A stretch of DNA of 64,000 nucleotides. Origin: Prorocentrum cordatum (lineage: Eukaryota; Sar; Dinophyceae; Prorocentrales; Prorocentraceae). The stretch covers positions 251,113 to 315,112 of the forward strand of contig CAUYUJ010015734.1 of NCBI GenBank assembly GCA_963575745.1, in the 5' to 3' direction. The notes under the pieces are model-generated. The model was not told where the DNA came from and did no database searches. It worked only from the letters and a program-made list of their open reading frames with translations. How positions within the stretch are numbered: the stretch's first letter is position 1; the number at the start of each line of letters is the position of its first letter. The position numbers and the translations under genes were made by a program. Of this stretch, positions 30,146 through 39,989 are shown piece after piece.

Positions 30146-30982
30146 TCAATCATAACCGTCATCGAGCGTGGCCTTCTTGGCCTTCTTGCCCTTCTTCTCC
30201 TTTTTGGCCTTCGAGTCCGCGCTGTCCTTACTGGGCCGACCGCGCTTGCTTCCAGGAGCCGCCTCGGGCGCGAGCGCGGCATCGAGCTCCTTCTCGACGT
30301 CGGGCCCACCTGCAGCCGAAGATGAAGATCGTGGAGCCGTCTCCTTCGCAGCCGGCCTCTTCCCCGCGGGCTTCGAATGTTTCTCCGTCGTCGCCTTCTC
30401 GCTCTTCGAGAGCACGTCGCGCGGGTCGAACTCCTCCTCCCCCGTGTCCGAACCCCCGGCGCGGCCCTCCAAGTCGACGCGCGCCTTGATGCCGAGCAGC
30501 TTCTCCCCGAAGTTCTCCGCGCTGTCCTCCGCGAAGTGGACATAGTCATCGACGTTGTCCTCGTTCCACGCCTCCTTGTAGATTTCAACGAAGAAGCTCT
30601 CCATCTCGCCGTGCAGCAGCGTCGCTTCGTCCATGAGCGCCCTGTTCCACTTGTGGTCACTGATCTTCTCGATGGCAGCCTTGCAGACGATGTTCATGGA
30701 ACGAACTTCCCCGATGTGCCCCAGGATATCGCTGGACTTCTCCACGTAGTGGGATATCGATCCCGGTGGCGCCGACGCCGCTGGCCCCGATGCCCCTGCT
30801 GTCGCTAGTGGGGCACTATCGCCTTCATAGTCTTCTTCGACGTTCATCGTAGGAGCTGGGGCCCAACTACGCTCGCCCTGCTCAGCATCGGCCCGCGTCG
30901 CTTGTCCAGGTTGTGCGATCGCGTCGCCAGCAACTCCGAGGCCCGCGCCCACGCCGCTGAAAGGCTGAAAAGTGTCGGCCAT
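30146..30982 (-). CDS. Intact Lys/Ala-rich hypothetical protein, probable retrogene
   Basis: 278 codons, ATG 30982 to stop, uninterrupted. Residues ~75-170 are a helical acidic domain (SSDILGHIGEVRSMNIVCKA ... EIYKEAWNEDNVDDY), followed by a disordered segment. The basic tail has KRPAAKE, SKRGRPSKD (AT-hook-like) and KAKKEKKGKKAKK, suggesting a nuclear, possibly DNA-associated protein. A decayed spliced leader ends 34 bases upstream of the ATG, and there is no intron; both fit reinsertion of a trans-spliced mRNA. No recognised family. Confidence 0.65.
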   Translation of the reverse strand: MADTFQPFSGVGAGLGVAGDAIAQPGQATRADAEQGERSWAPAPTMNVEEDYEGDSAPLATAGASGPAASAPPGSISHYVEKSSDILGHIGEVRSMNIVCKAAIEKISDHKWNRALMDEATLLHGEMESFFVEIYKEAWNEDNVDDYVHFAEDSAENFGEKLLGIKARVDLEGRAGGSDTGEEEFDPRDVLSKSEKATTEKHSKPAGKRPAAKETAPRSSSSAAGGPDVEKELDAALAPEAAPGSKRGRPSKDSADSKAKKEKKGKKAKKATLDDGYD

Positions 30983-31016
30983 AAACGCGACGTGAATCGT
31001 GAGAAAGCCTGGCTAG

Positions 31017-31037
31017 CTTGAGCCAAAATACGGCCAC
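31017..31037 (-). other. Spliced-leader relic upstream of the 278-aa ORF
   Basis: Minus strand GGCCGTATTTTGGCTCAAG: the last 13 bases of the dinoflagellate leader (ATTTTGGCTCAAG) are exact and are preceded by CCGT, as if four bases had been lost. Confidence 0.55.
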
Positions 31038-31082
31038 GCGCAATGTTTGGTTAAAACCAAATCGGCATTGGTTTAGGGGGAC

Positions 31083-31440
31083 ACGAAGGCGCATGTTGAT
31101 GTAAGTTGGTTAATTTTGTTATTGGTGTGTTGTTTTTTGTTTGTTTAGATATGTAATGTAATGTGTGAGTAATGTAGGATGCAACTCTGCTATAAGCATG
31201 TGCGCAACCAACCTCGTGAACACACGGACATTAGGAACTCAGCGCAACAGCAATTAATCGTTTTTTCTTGTGGCCGAACGCCCTGCTAGGGTCGCGCGAA
31301 AAAAAAAAAAAAACGCCCCCATCCTCGTCCCCCACCCTGCCCCCCCTTCTCCTCCCTCCCATCCTCCTCCACCTCCACGCCCAACATGTTTCGAAGTGAT
31401 TAGAGTCATGTTGCGCATTCTCAGCGACCTCCTTCTCCGC
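31083..31440. other. Spacer with A-run; no gene
   Basis: GTTTG/TTGTTT-rich at 31110-31150; A-run at 31299-31313 followed by CCCCC. Open frames are low complexity. Confidence 0.4.
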
Positions 31441-31447
31441 CCCCCCG

Positions 31448-31494
<47 letters not shown>
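31441..31494 (+). repeat. Poly-C tract (~50 nt)
   Basis: Almost pure C over ~54 bases; long enough that its true length is uncertain in any assembly. Confidence 0.95.
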
Positions 31495-31496
<2 letters not shown>

Positions 31497-31619
31497 GGCG
31501 CGCAACCGGCCCGCAAAGAAGATGCAACCTCCAATCAGCATTGCCATGGCCCCGCAGAGACTGCAACAACCAATCGTCATCCACATCGCCATGAGACCGC
31601 ATAGCACCATAACATCACG

Positions 31620-31830
31620 CCAGGAGCCCCTTCGTGAAGGACCTGAGCGAGCCCCCGCAGAGACCTCAGAGCACCGCAGTGGACCTCAGAGCCCCCCATA
31701 GAGACCTCAGAGCACCGTGGGGGACCTGAGGAGCACCGTAGAGGACCTCAGAGAACCCCACGCTAGATGACCTGAGAGAGCCCCCGCAGGGGCCCCACCC
31801 TAGAGGGCCCGAGAGAGCCATTCCCTAAAC
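31620..31830 (+). repeat. Short tandem GACCTCAGAGCACC-type repeats
   Basis: GACCTCAGAG(C/A)(A/C)CC recurs six or more times at ~25-30 base spacing. Confidence 0.7.
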
Positions 31831-31958
31831 AGCCCCAGGACGCAAGCGCGACGTCAGAGGAGGAGGAGGATGAGGAGGAGATGGCGATGATGGTTCAACT
31901 CCTACGCCGCGTGGATCAAGCGAGCCCCACTCGCTCTGTGCCGACGTGCACTCTGCGC

Positions 31959-33005
31959 CTACTTGTTGGAAGGCTTCCAAACTGAAGACCAGCGAACTCT
32001 GCATTTCTGAGCATACTGGCGGGCGGAAGATAGGGCATCATCCATCGAAGAACCCTGGCTTGAACGATGCCGCTTCATCAAACTGCGCGCAGCGGAATAT
32101 ACTTTGTTGCCGACCACTGCCCTGCTACCCTGCATTGCGAGGCACGGGAAGATTGGGTCGACCTTCGATGCTGAAACCGAGGCCGTCTGGGGCCCCTTCT
32201 TGACCTTATCGTTGGATTTCATGGCCTTGGGCTTGGCCGCTGGTAGAGCGCCAGCCTGGTCGTCGGCCGCCTCGCCATCCGCGTGAGCAGGCTCAGTTGC
32301 TATGCGTTTCGTGTCTTTCTTGCCCTTCGCTGCCTGGGTGACCGCCGCGTACTCTGCCGGCGATGGGCCTGTCGGGGGAGCAGCGGCCAGCGCAGCCAAA
32401 CTCGCTGCAGTCAAAGGGCCTGTCGATGAACTTGTCGATGTAGGTGGGCCCTGCTTGCCGAAGAGCAACTCATGCGAGTCCTCGACGTTGACATCTCCGC
32501 TAGCCTCGGTGTCGCTGACGTCCGCGGTGACAGTCTTCTTCGGGGCGATGGGCACTTCGACCACGACATCATGCTTAGACCGTAGGCGCCTCCGAGGAGA
32601 AGGCGCGGATGCTGGAGGAGCCACCCCACCATCGGAACGAGAGACTGCACCCTCGAGCCTCGCAACCTTGAGCTGGTGAATGAGAACTCCGAGTTGTGGG
32701 AAACGCCTCGGGGCACCTAGTTGTCGCCTCTTCCGGTCCAGCGGGCTTTGCAACATCGCCCGCAGACGAAGGATGCAGCGGTGACGCTCGGTTGGAGCCC
32801 ATGTCATATTATTCTTCCCAAGCCAACCTTGAAATTGAATATGAAATGAATGCTGGCGAAGAATCAACCCATGCGATACTTCAAGAATGCGGTTCAACAC
32901 TTGCCAAGCAGAGTTGATAGCAACCCAATCTGATGTATGGCCAGCTGATGTAATACGGGCAACTTTCCACAACCCTTGTGGCGTGCACTCAGAAAACTTA
33001 ATCAA
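31959..33005 (-). CDS. Hypothetical protein with conserved-looking C-terminal block
   Basis: 348-codon frame; ATG 32807 (MTWAPTERHRC) is a likelier start than the first codon at 33005. QLGVLIHQLKVARLEG is a short helical stretch. A Ser/Thr/Ala/Pro-rich middle follows, then the basic segment KPKAMKSNDKVKKG. The end (VDPIFPCLAMQGSRAVVGNK ... SAARSLMKRHRSS ... ARQYAQKCRVRW) looks like a folded domain. No named family recognised. Third of three minus-strand short genes with disordered basic segments in 28-33 kb. Confidence 0.55.
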   Translation of the reverse strand: MIKFSECTPQGLWKVARITSAGHTSDWVAINSAWQVLNRILEVSHGLILRQHSFHIQFQGWLGKNNMTWAPTERHRCILRLRAMLQSPLDRKRRQLGAPRRFPQLGVLIHQLKVARLEGAVSRSDGGVAPPASAPSPRRRLRSKHDVVVEVPIAPKKTVTADVSDTEASGDVNVEDSHELLFGKQGPPTSTSSSTGPLTAASLAALAAAPPTGPSPAEYAAVTQAAKGKKDTKRIATEPAHADGEAADDQAGALPAAKPKAMKSNDKVKKGPQTASVSASKVDPIFPCLAMQGSRAVVGNKVYSAARSLMKRHRSSQGSSMDDALSSARQYAQKCRVRWSSVWKPSNK

Positions 33006-33730
33006 ATCGAAACATTATCGTGCGTCGGAGTTGCTCAGATCACAACCTGGCGTTCTGGTTGCCGTACCCATTGGGCCAGAAAAGGCTATGGTTGTGGCGG
33101 CGGTGACGGCGACGGTCACGTTAATAGTAATGGTGATTGAAATGATGATGGTGGTGGTTCCCCCAAACACTGCCGAACCGACAGGAGCACGGGACATCGC
33201 GAGAAAGCCACGCGCGAATCGCGATTATCTTCGCATCCCGCGCCGACGTGGGGTCCACAACCAGGAAGGCATCGAATGATGAATCGAAGATAACTCCACT
33301 TACTCCTGGACCAAGCTCTCGCATCTCCGATCGCAGACCACGTCGCAGAAGGGGGGGTCAGTGGAGAGCAGCGATCAATGCCAAATGCCTCCGCACCTCG
33401 TTAGTCTGACGCAACACGACATGGCCCAGTGACAAAGGGTATACAAATCCGCTTGCCACCGACGTGGCGTCATGCATGTAAGACATGCGTGTAACTTTGT
33501 GTAGAACAAGACAGCTGCATTTTAGGGTTCTCGATTGGTTTTGCAGACAACGTTGTGTCTTAAAGGTTTTCTCTATTTTTTGAAGTCGCTTCCATGTTTT
33601 GAGGGTATGATTACCAGGTTTTCTTGTGCATATCAAGTTGTACTTCAAGAGCAACCTGCAACTTTGATCAACACTTCATCATTTTGAAGTAGCTCTAGTA
33701 TTCAGAAAGTTTGGATGGTCGGGGTGCCGG
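33006..33730. other. Spacer, no supportable gene
   Basis: 33090-33160 is a GTNATGGTG-type trinucleotide-rich patch; the rest is unique, with no motif seen. Confidence 0.4.
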
Positions 33731-34620
33731 ACGCCGGAAGCAAGCGTGAAGCGTGAAGCGTGGGAAGCCGGGAACCTGGAGCCGGGAGCCGGAAGCCGGA
33801 AGTCGGAAGCCGGAAACCAGAAGCTGGAAACCAGAAGCTGGAAGCCAGAGGCCAGAAGCTGGAAGCCGGAAGCCAGAAGTCGGAAGCCGGAAGCTGGAAG
33901 CCAGAAGCCGGAAGCCGGTCGAAGCCGGAAAGAGGAAGCCAGAAACCGGAAGCCAGAAGCCGGAAGCCGAACGCCGGAGGCCAAAGGCCGGAAACCGGAA
34001 GCCGGAAGCCGGAAACCAGAACCCGGACACCGGAAGCCGGAAGCCGGAAGCTGGAAACCAGAAGCGGGAAGCCGGACCCGCGAGCCGGAAGCCGGGAGCC
34101 AGGGGCCGGAAGCTGGAAGCCGGGAGCCGGGAGCCGGAAGCCGGAAGCCGGAAGCCGGAAGCCGGAAGCTGGAAGCCGGAAGACGGAAGCCAGAAACCAG
34201 AATGCTGGAAGCCGGAAGCCAAAAATCGGACGCTGAAAACCGCCGCGGAAGCCGGGAACCGGAAGCCGGAATTTGGAGCCAGAAGCCGGAAGCCGGAAGC
34301 TGAAGATCAAACCCGGGAACCGGGAGACGGAAGCCGGGAGCCGGAAGCTGGAAGCCGGAAACAGGAAGCTGGGGCTTAAAGCCGGAAGCCGGAAGCTGGA
34401 AACTGAAGACCGAAGCTGGAAGCCGGAAGCCGGGAGCCAGGGGCCGGAAGCCGGAAGCTGGAATCCGGAAGCTGAAGGCGGGGATCTAACTCGGGAACCG
34501 GGAGACGGAAGCCGGAAGCCGGAAGCTGGAAGCTGGAAACTGGAAACCGAAAGCCGGGAACCAGACGCCGGGAGCTAAAAGCCGGAAGCCAAGAGCCAGG
34601 AGCTGGAAGCCGGACTACCA
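33731..34620 (+). repeat. GCCGGAA minisatellite, block 3 (~0.9 kb)
   Basis: Heptamer/7n array of GGAAGCC, GGAAACC, GGGAGCC and GGAAGCT units, open in all three plus frames (SRKPEAG, GSRKPE, EAGNRK) and in minus frames; not coding. Confidence 0.95.
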
Positions 34621-34661
34621 TGATTTTGGCTTGGCGCCATGTTATAACCAACGCATAAGTG

Positions 34662-34662
<1 letters not shown>

Positions 34663-34702
<40 letters not shown>
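34663..34702 (+). repeat. (CT)n and (TA)n
   Basis: CT 34663-34684, then TA to 34702. Confidence 0.9.
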
Positions 34703-34703
<1 letters not shown>

Positions 34704-34711
34704 AGTACACA

Positions 34712-34756
34712 CTAGAACCATCGCGCGCGCTTCGCGCGCGCTCAGGTTCTAGCTGG
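34712..34756. other. GCGCGC hairpin H, copy 1
   Basis: CTAGAACC - GCGCGCGC-TTC-GCGCGCGC - GGTTCTAG nested palindrome (34712-34752), followed by CTGG. 34720-34756 matches 38896-38932 with one difference. Confidence 0.7.
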
Positions 34757-35447
34757 TCGAAAGCTGACCGCATCGAGACAACAAGGCGGTCAAACAAAAA
34801 TGACATCATCATTCTCTGTTTCCTCCTGCCTCTTCCTCATTCCCCCTCCTCCGCTCTCATCGACCGGTCGACCGGTGATCTGTCGCCAAGCCATGGGCCA
34901 GGAAAAGTGCAGCGCTACAGCTCCATGGTGCACTGTGCTATGGAATGCCATGATACACCATGCTACGCTGCAAAGCGCAATGCCACGATGCAGTATGCAA
35001 TGCAATAACATAATGTGCTCTATAGTGCGCAGTGCGTGCCATGTCATGATGTGATTATGGGGGTACTCGCGGACACTCGCGTATACGCGGACTGTCGACA
35101 ACCGTGCTCTCTGGACACTCGCGTATACGCAGATAGGCTTGAGGTCGCTGGAGAGGGTCATGCGGTCGGTCAGCCATGAGCCTTCGCCTCGCGTCTGTGC
35201 GCCGTCGGAGGGAACATTGGACGAGGGCCCCGTGAGGGTCGGCGGATCGTCTCGTGCTCGAGGGGCTCCCGAGTGGCGGACAGGGGTCACCGTGGGAGCT
35301 ACGGCATGGGCCGTCGGGCGGGCGGGGCCTCCTCGGAGCCCTCGCTCTGGCGGTGGCGCCAGCGGGAGCCGCGCCGCCAGCCGTGGGAGGGGCCGGATGC
35401 TTATAGGACACCTGTCCGCCTCCCTCCAGTCCCGTCTGGTCCGCTCG
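34757..35447. other. Spacer with short repeats; no gene
   Basis: 34900-35050 has recurring CCATG/GCAATGC words; 35070-35130 carries a direct repeat GGACACTCGCGTATACGC. Open frames appear non-coding. Confidence 0.4.
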
Positions 35448-35525
35448 TCCCCCTCCTCCTCCTCCTCCTCCTCCTCCTCCTCCTCCTCCTCCTCCTCCTC
35501 CTCCTCCTCCTCCTCCTCCTCCTCC
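35448..35525 (+). repeat. (CCT)n microsatellite
   Basis: About 25 uninterrupted CCT units. Confidence 0.95.
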
Positions 35526-36332
35526 CCGTTCCCCCTCACATCGCCCTCCCCCTTCCCCTCACCGTGCTCCTCAAGGGCTCCCAGCTTCGCGCTCTCGCGC
35601 TCCGCGAAGCGCGAACAACCTCGCGCCCTCGAACCGCCCCCCCCACAGGGAGGAAGGGAGGACGAGGAGGAGGGGGAGCAGGAACGGGGCCCGCGAAGCG
35701 CGAATCACTTCGCGCCCTCGTGGGAGCCCTTGCTCCCCGTCCTCCTCACCGTTCTGAAGGGGCCCCAGGACACACAAATAAATACGCACAAATAAAAATA
35801 TTCCCCATATTTCCTGGGTTTCTGTCTTCCCCCCCACTTCCCATAGTTTCCCATATTTTCTAGGGAATCGAGGATTAATTGTGTCTGTGGGTTTCTTTTC
35901 CTCCTGACGTTCGCCCGCCGACGCCCAGGCTGCGGCTTCGGCCCACCGGGCGGCGTCTGCCGCTCGCAGGCCTGGCGCCCACGAGCCCGGCGGCAGGGAG
36001 CGGGAGGCGGGACGGCACCGGCTGTCTCCTCCGCGGTGGCCCGCCGCCCTGTCATGGGGGTCCAGCCCGGGCGCAACAGCTCCGCGCCTACCCGGTACTA
36101 CCCGCGGAAGCGTCCGACATCAGGATGCGATGATACGCTGAGCCATAACCTGCTGTGTTTCCTGTGAAGAGGCGGTGCTACCGCGTGACATGGTATGCAC
36201 AGACACGGCACGTCGCGCTATGCAGTGCAATGCATTGCAATGCTGTGCCATGCCATGCGCTGCTAGGCCAAAATAAGCACGGCGACAGTAAGAAGAACAA
36301 CGGGGGTGCGATCTTTGCAGGATTTCAGATGC
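35526..36332. other. Spacer, no supportable gene
   Basis: GC-rich; a TTCCCATAGTTTCCCATATTTTC patch near 35830-35860; CATTGCAATGC-type words near 36220-36260. Confidence 0.4.
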
Positions 36333-36530
36333 TGCCGGACAGCCACTGAATGTGGTGCAAAGCGGCACAAGCCATGCACAGAAGTCTCAGAAGCCCTGGA
36401 CGAGGGACAGCCACTGAAAATGGTGCGAATTGGCGCGAACTACACCCAAAAGTATCAGAAACCCTGTGCAACAGAGGGCCACTGACAGTAGTGCGAATTG
36501 GTCGAGCCCAGCACAGAAGTTTCAGAACCT
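36333..36530 (+). repeat. ~70-bp tandem repeat, ~2.8 copies
   Basis: (GGACA)GCCACTGAAxxTGGTGCGAATTGG ... CACAGAAGTxTCAGAA units start near 36337, 36405 and 36476. Confidence 0.75.
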
Positions 36531-36537
36531 ACGGTCG

Positions 36538-36685
36538 TTCCTTCTTCTTCTTCTTCCTCCTCCTCCTCCGCCGCCACCTCCTCCTCCTCCTCCTTCTCCC
36601 CCTCCTCCTCCTCCTCCTGCTCCTCCTCCTCCTCCTCCTCCTCCTCCCTCTCCTCCTCCTCCTCCTCCTCCTTCTTCGGCCGTCT
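36538..36685 (+). repeat. (CCT)n microsatellite
   Basis: TTC/CCT array. Confidence 0.95.
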
Positions 36686-36754
36686 TGGAGCGGTGGAAGC
36701 ATGAAATGGTGAGAAGGCCAAAAACCATGACACAATGAAAATTATCGATTTTAG

Positions 36755-37160
36755 GTTCTCCGGGCGCTCTCGGGAGGCCTCTCGGAGCTTTCTTGAGGTC
36801 TCTTGGAGGCCTCTTGGAGCCTGGAGAGCCGCCCGAAAGCTATCCTAGGTTGCTTGGGAGCGTCTTTGGCCTTTCTTTTACGTTCTGGGGGCTTCTTGGG
36901 GTCGTCTTGGGCTGCCTTTGGGCTGTCTTGGGCTGTCTTTGTCAGGTCGGGAAGCGCGGTACTGGTAGCGTAATCGAGGTGTGAGCGAGGTGGAGGGCGC
37001 CCCGGGAGGGGGAGATGTCTGGGCCCACCGCTGCGACCTCGGAGGCCGTCTTGGAGCCCTCGTGGGCTGCCCTGGGACCTGTTGGAGCCCTCTGCGGAAT
37101 GGTCTTGGAGCCCGCGCCGAGGATCTGGAAAATGTCTGGGACCATCGCGGTGGCCTCCGA
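36755..37160 (+). repeat. Degenerate TCTTGGG array
   Basis: CTCTTGGAGGC and GTCTTGGGCTGCC units with ~10-12 base spacing. Confidence 0.7.
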
Positions 37161-37276
37161 GGCCCGGGACGCCGAAACCCGGTAAAAACACAAAGGAAAT
37201 GAACCCCGGTACTCCCATGGGGGGTCGAGGCAGCTGTTTTCGGGCCCCGGCCTGCCCCCCCGGGATATATATATAT

Positions 37277-37830
37277 ATATACAAGACTGCAGTGGCGCTT
37301 CGCGCCATGCACCTTGGTCCTTGAAATTTGGTATGCAGGCGGAATAGCAGGAAGGTCAAGCCGACAATTTAGCGATAACTCCCGGTTGCCTTTTCTGGCA
37401 TCGCCGCTATAATAAGGTTATTCGTTATTCTTCCTCCATGCTTATGTTTCCTTGTTTTCGCCATGCCCTGCGCATTCTCCCCATCCTCCTCAGCTCTTTT
37501 TTGCGGATGCTCCTCCTTGGAGAGCCTCTGGGGCCTCACAAAAGTTCTTTCAGGCTTTCTTAAGGCCTTCCTGAGGCCTCCTGGGCATATTCTGGGGGCC
37601 TCCGGGGGCTTCCTCGGGCCACACTGCCTCCAACCGTGGTCTCCCTGAACGACCGGGTCACGATTCGGAATGCTTCGAAGGGTGTCTTTGGGCCATCTTG
37701 GGCCGCCATGGGGTTCTCTTAGGGCCGTCTTGGACCCGTGTTGTGCCGTTTTGGGGCTCTCTTGGACTGCCTGGAAGCCCTTTCGGATGGTTGTGGGGCG
37801 ATTTGGGAGCCCCCCAGGCGGCTTCGGACG
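37277..37830 (+). repeat. Dispersed repeat R1, copy 2 (5' part)
   Basis: Starts after (TA)n with GACTGCAGTGGCGCTTCGCG; matches 57800-58340 along its length with scattered substitutions, then diverges after 37820. Confidence 0.85.
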
Positions 37831-38099
37831 CCCAGCGCCGGGAGGCGGGGCGGGGGGGGGGGGAAAGGAGAACAAAAAAGAAGCGGAATCCGGGAGGGTG
37901 TGCCGGCCATGGGCCTGGTCTCCAGCACTCTGGAATTTTGGAGGCCGTTCGGGGCTTCTCCGCTGCCTCTGGGACTGCCTTGGGACCGTCTTGGCGCCCT
38001 CTGGGGGGTGTCTTGGGCCGTGTTGGGGCGATCGCTTTGGCCCGAGGCGAGGCTCATTTGCCTCCGCGTGGGGCGTACCTCGACCATGTCTTCCAGGGG
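37831..38099. other. Spacer with TCTTGGG units
   Basis: G-run at 37850-37865, then TCTTGGGCCGTGTTGGGG-like units. No gene. Confidence 0.45.
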
Positions 38100-38645
38100 C
38101 TCAAGAAAATAGTGACAGTTGCGCGGTTGCCAGTGCTCAGGGATGACGAAGTCTCGTTTGGGTCCCCGTGGGGCTTCGCTCCGCTGGACCTCCCAGCAGC
38201 AAGTGGTGACAGTTGCGCAGTGGGCAGAGCCCAAGCAGGCAGGTGTCCCACTTAGGTCCTACTAAGACGTCGCTCCGAGGAGGCTCCGAGTAGCTCACGA
38301 ACGTGGCGCCTGTTGCGCAGCTGGCAGCACCCAGGCAGGGCGGGGTCCCACGAGGGGCTCCGTAGGACGTCACAGCGCTCGGCCTCTCAGGAGCTCACGA
38401 AAGTGGCGATCAGCTGCGCAGGTGGCAGCACCCAGGCAGGGCAGTTGCGCAGTTGGCAGCCCCCAGGGAGGGCGAGGTCCCTTTTCTGGGCTCGCGTGGG
38501 ACGTCACTCGGCTGGACCTCCCAGGAGCTTACAAAAGCGGCGACATCTGCGGACCTGGCGAGGTCCCTTTCGGGTCCCCGAGGGGCGTCAGTCCGCTGGG
38601 CCTCCCAGGAACTTGCGGAAGTGGTGGACATGTAGGTTGTTACAA
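38100..38645 (+). repeat. ~90-100 bp tandem repeat array
   Basis: Units with GTGGCGAC...TGCGCAG.TGGCAG, CCCAGGCAGG.G.GGTCCC and CTCCCAGGAGCT recur about five times with insertions and deletions. Confidence 0.75.
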
Positions 38646-38895
38646 GTGTTCGTGGCCTCAGAAGCGCGGATCCATGGTTCGTTATTCAGAATCGTGGCAT
38701 CAGTGGCGTTGTATAATGTATTATTTCTTTGGCTAGGGATCGTGGCTTCGGAAGCGCGAACCCATACTGCTTTACACATGATCGTGGACCCTGGAGCGCA
38801 GATGTGTTTTGAGACTAGGCGTCGTGGGCTCGGCGGCGCGAATACATAGTTCTGTGAAGAGGGGTGAGGCCGTCTTGGGCGCCGTATAAAGAGCA
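38646..38895. other. Spacer with diverged ~60-bp repeats
   Basis: ATCGTGGCxTCxGxxGCGxG(A)A(C)CCATx recurs near 38650, 38690, 38740, 38780 and 38825. Confidence 0.5.
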
Positions 38896-38932
38896 ATCGC
38901 GCGCGCTTCGCGCGCGCTCAAGTTCTAGCTGG
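38896..38932. other. GCGCGC hairpin H, copy 2
   Basis: GCGCGCGC-TTC-GCGCGCGC then CTCAAGTTCTAGCTGG; same as copy 1 apart from A for G, but lacking the upstream CTAGAACC arm. Confidence 0.7.
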
Positions 38933-38974
38933 CTTGAAGGATAGCGCGTAGCGAAGGATAGCGCAATGCGGCTC

Positions 38975-39560
38975 CTGGGCAGTCTCGGGGCTCTCTTCGA
39001 GCCTGTTTTGGGCTTCTTGGGGGCCTCTTGGGGCCTCTTGGGGACTTCCTGGGGGCCTCTTGGGGCTTCTTGGGGGCATGTTGGGGCGGAAAGCTTGATT
39101 TTTCAGTTCGCGTTCCCTCTCTTGGGCCCCTCTTGGGCCTTCTTGGGACCCTCTTGCGCCGTCTTGGGCGGCTCTGGAGCAGTCTCGGGGCTCTCTTGGG
39201 CCGTCTTGGGGCCCTCTTGGGGGCCTCTTGGGCCGTCTTGGAGCTGTTTTGGGATCCTCTTGGGCGGTGCTTTAGCGCTGAGAACACGAAACAGCGAGAA
39301 TGCAAACATAACATTGAAACAAAACAATAGAAAACAACGATTTTGCCCTCTCGGGGCGCTCTTGGGCGGCATCTTAAAGGCCTCTTGGGGCATCTAGGGG
39401 GCCTCCGGGGCAGTTCAAAACGCATCGTGCGTCGCCAAAGACCCCTGGACGGCATCTTGGGGGTGTCTCGAGACCGTCTGGGGCCGCCGGGATTGCTGTC
39501 TGAGGGCTCCCCGGGGCGATTGTAGGCTTCCCAGAGGCCGGCCCGGGCCCTGGGGCCCAC
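38975..39560 (+). repeat. Degenerate TCTTGGG array
   Basis: Dense GGGCCTCTTGG/GGCCGTCTTGG units at 38990-39260 and 39350-39560. Confidence 0.75.
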
Positions 39561-39611
39561 ATTTGCGGTGAAGGTTCCGGCCCTCGGCCACCGGGCCTGA
39601 TGCGCCGTTGT

Positions 39612-39825
39612 GTGTATATGCGATACGATGCTATGCTGTACTATGCTATGCTATGCTACGCCATACTGTGTTATGCGATGGTATGCTATTATATGCGATG
39701 CGATGCGATGCGATGCTATGCGATGCTATGCTATGCTATGCTACGCCATGCTCTTCTATGCTGTGCTGTGCGATGCTATGCAATAGTATGCTCTGCTATG
39801 CGATGCAATGCTATGTTGTAGCTCC
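39612..39825 (+). repeat. (TATGC)n pentanucleotide array
   Basis: CTATG/CGATG pentamers, slightly degenerate. Confidence 0.9.
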
Positions 39826-39989
39826 AGTTGGCCCGCCCTTCCTCCCCCTTCACCACACACACAACCTCCTTATCACCCGAAGGGTGGTCGTGTATGTAGG
39901 TATGAGCTGGCAGGATCTCGCGGCCAGAGACGCAACCGCCTCGTGCAAACTTGTCTGAAATGGAAACGATCTGGGAGGAGCGGAGAGGG

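Noticed and set aside
31072-31080. Telomere-type TTTAGGG
   Set aside because: A single occurrence, no array.
33679-34578. Five to seven overlapping 'SRKPEAG'-type ORFs
   Set aside because: A 7-base unit without stop codons is open in every frame; no evidence of translation.
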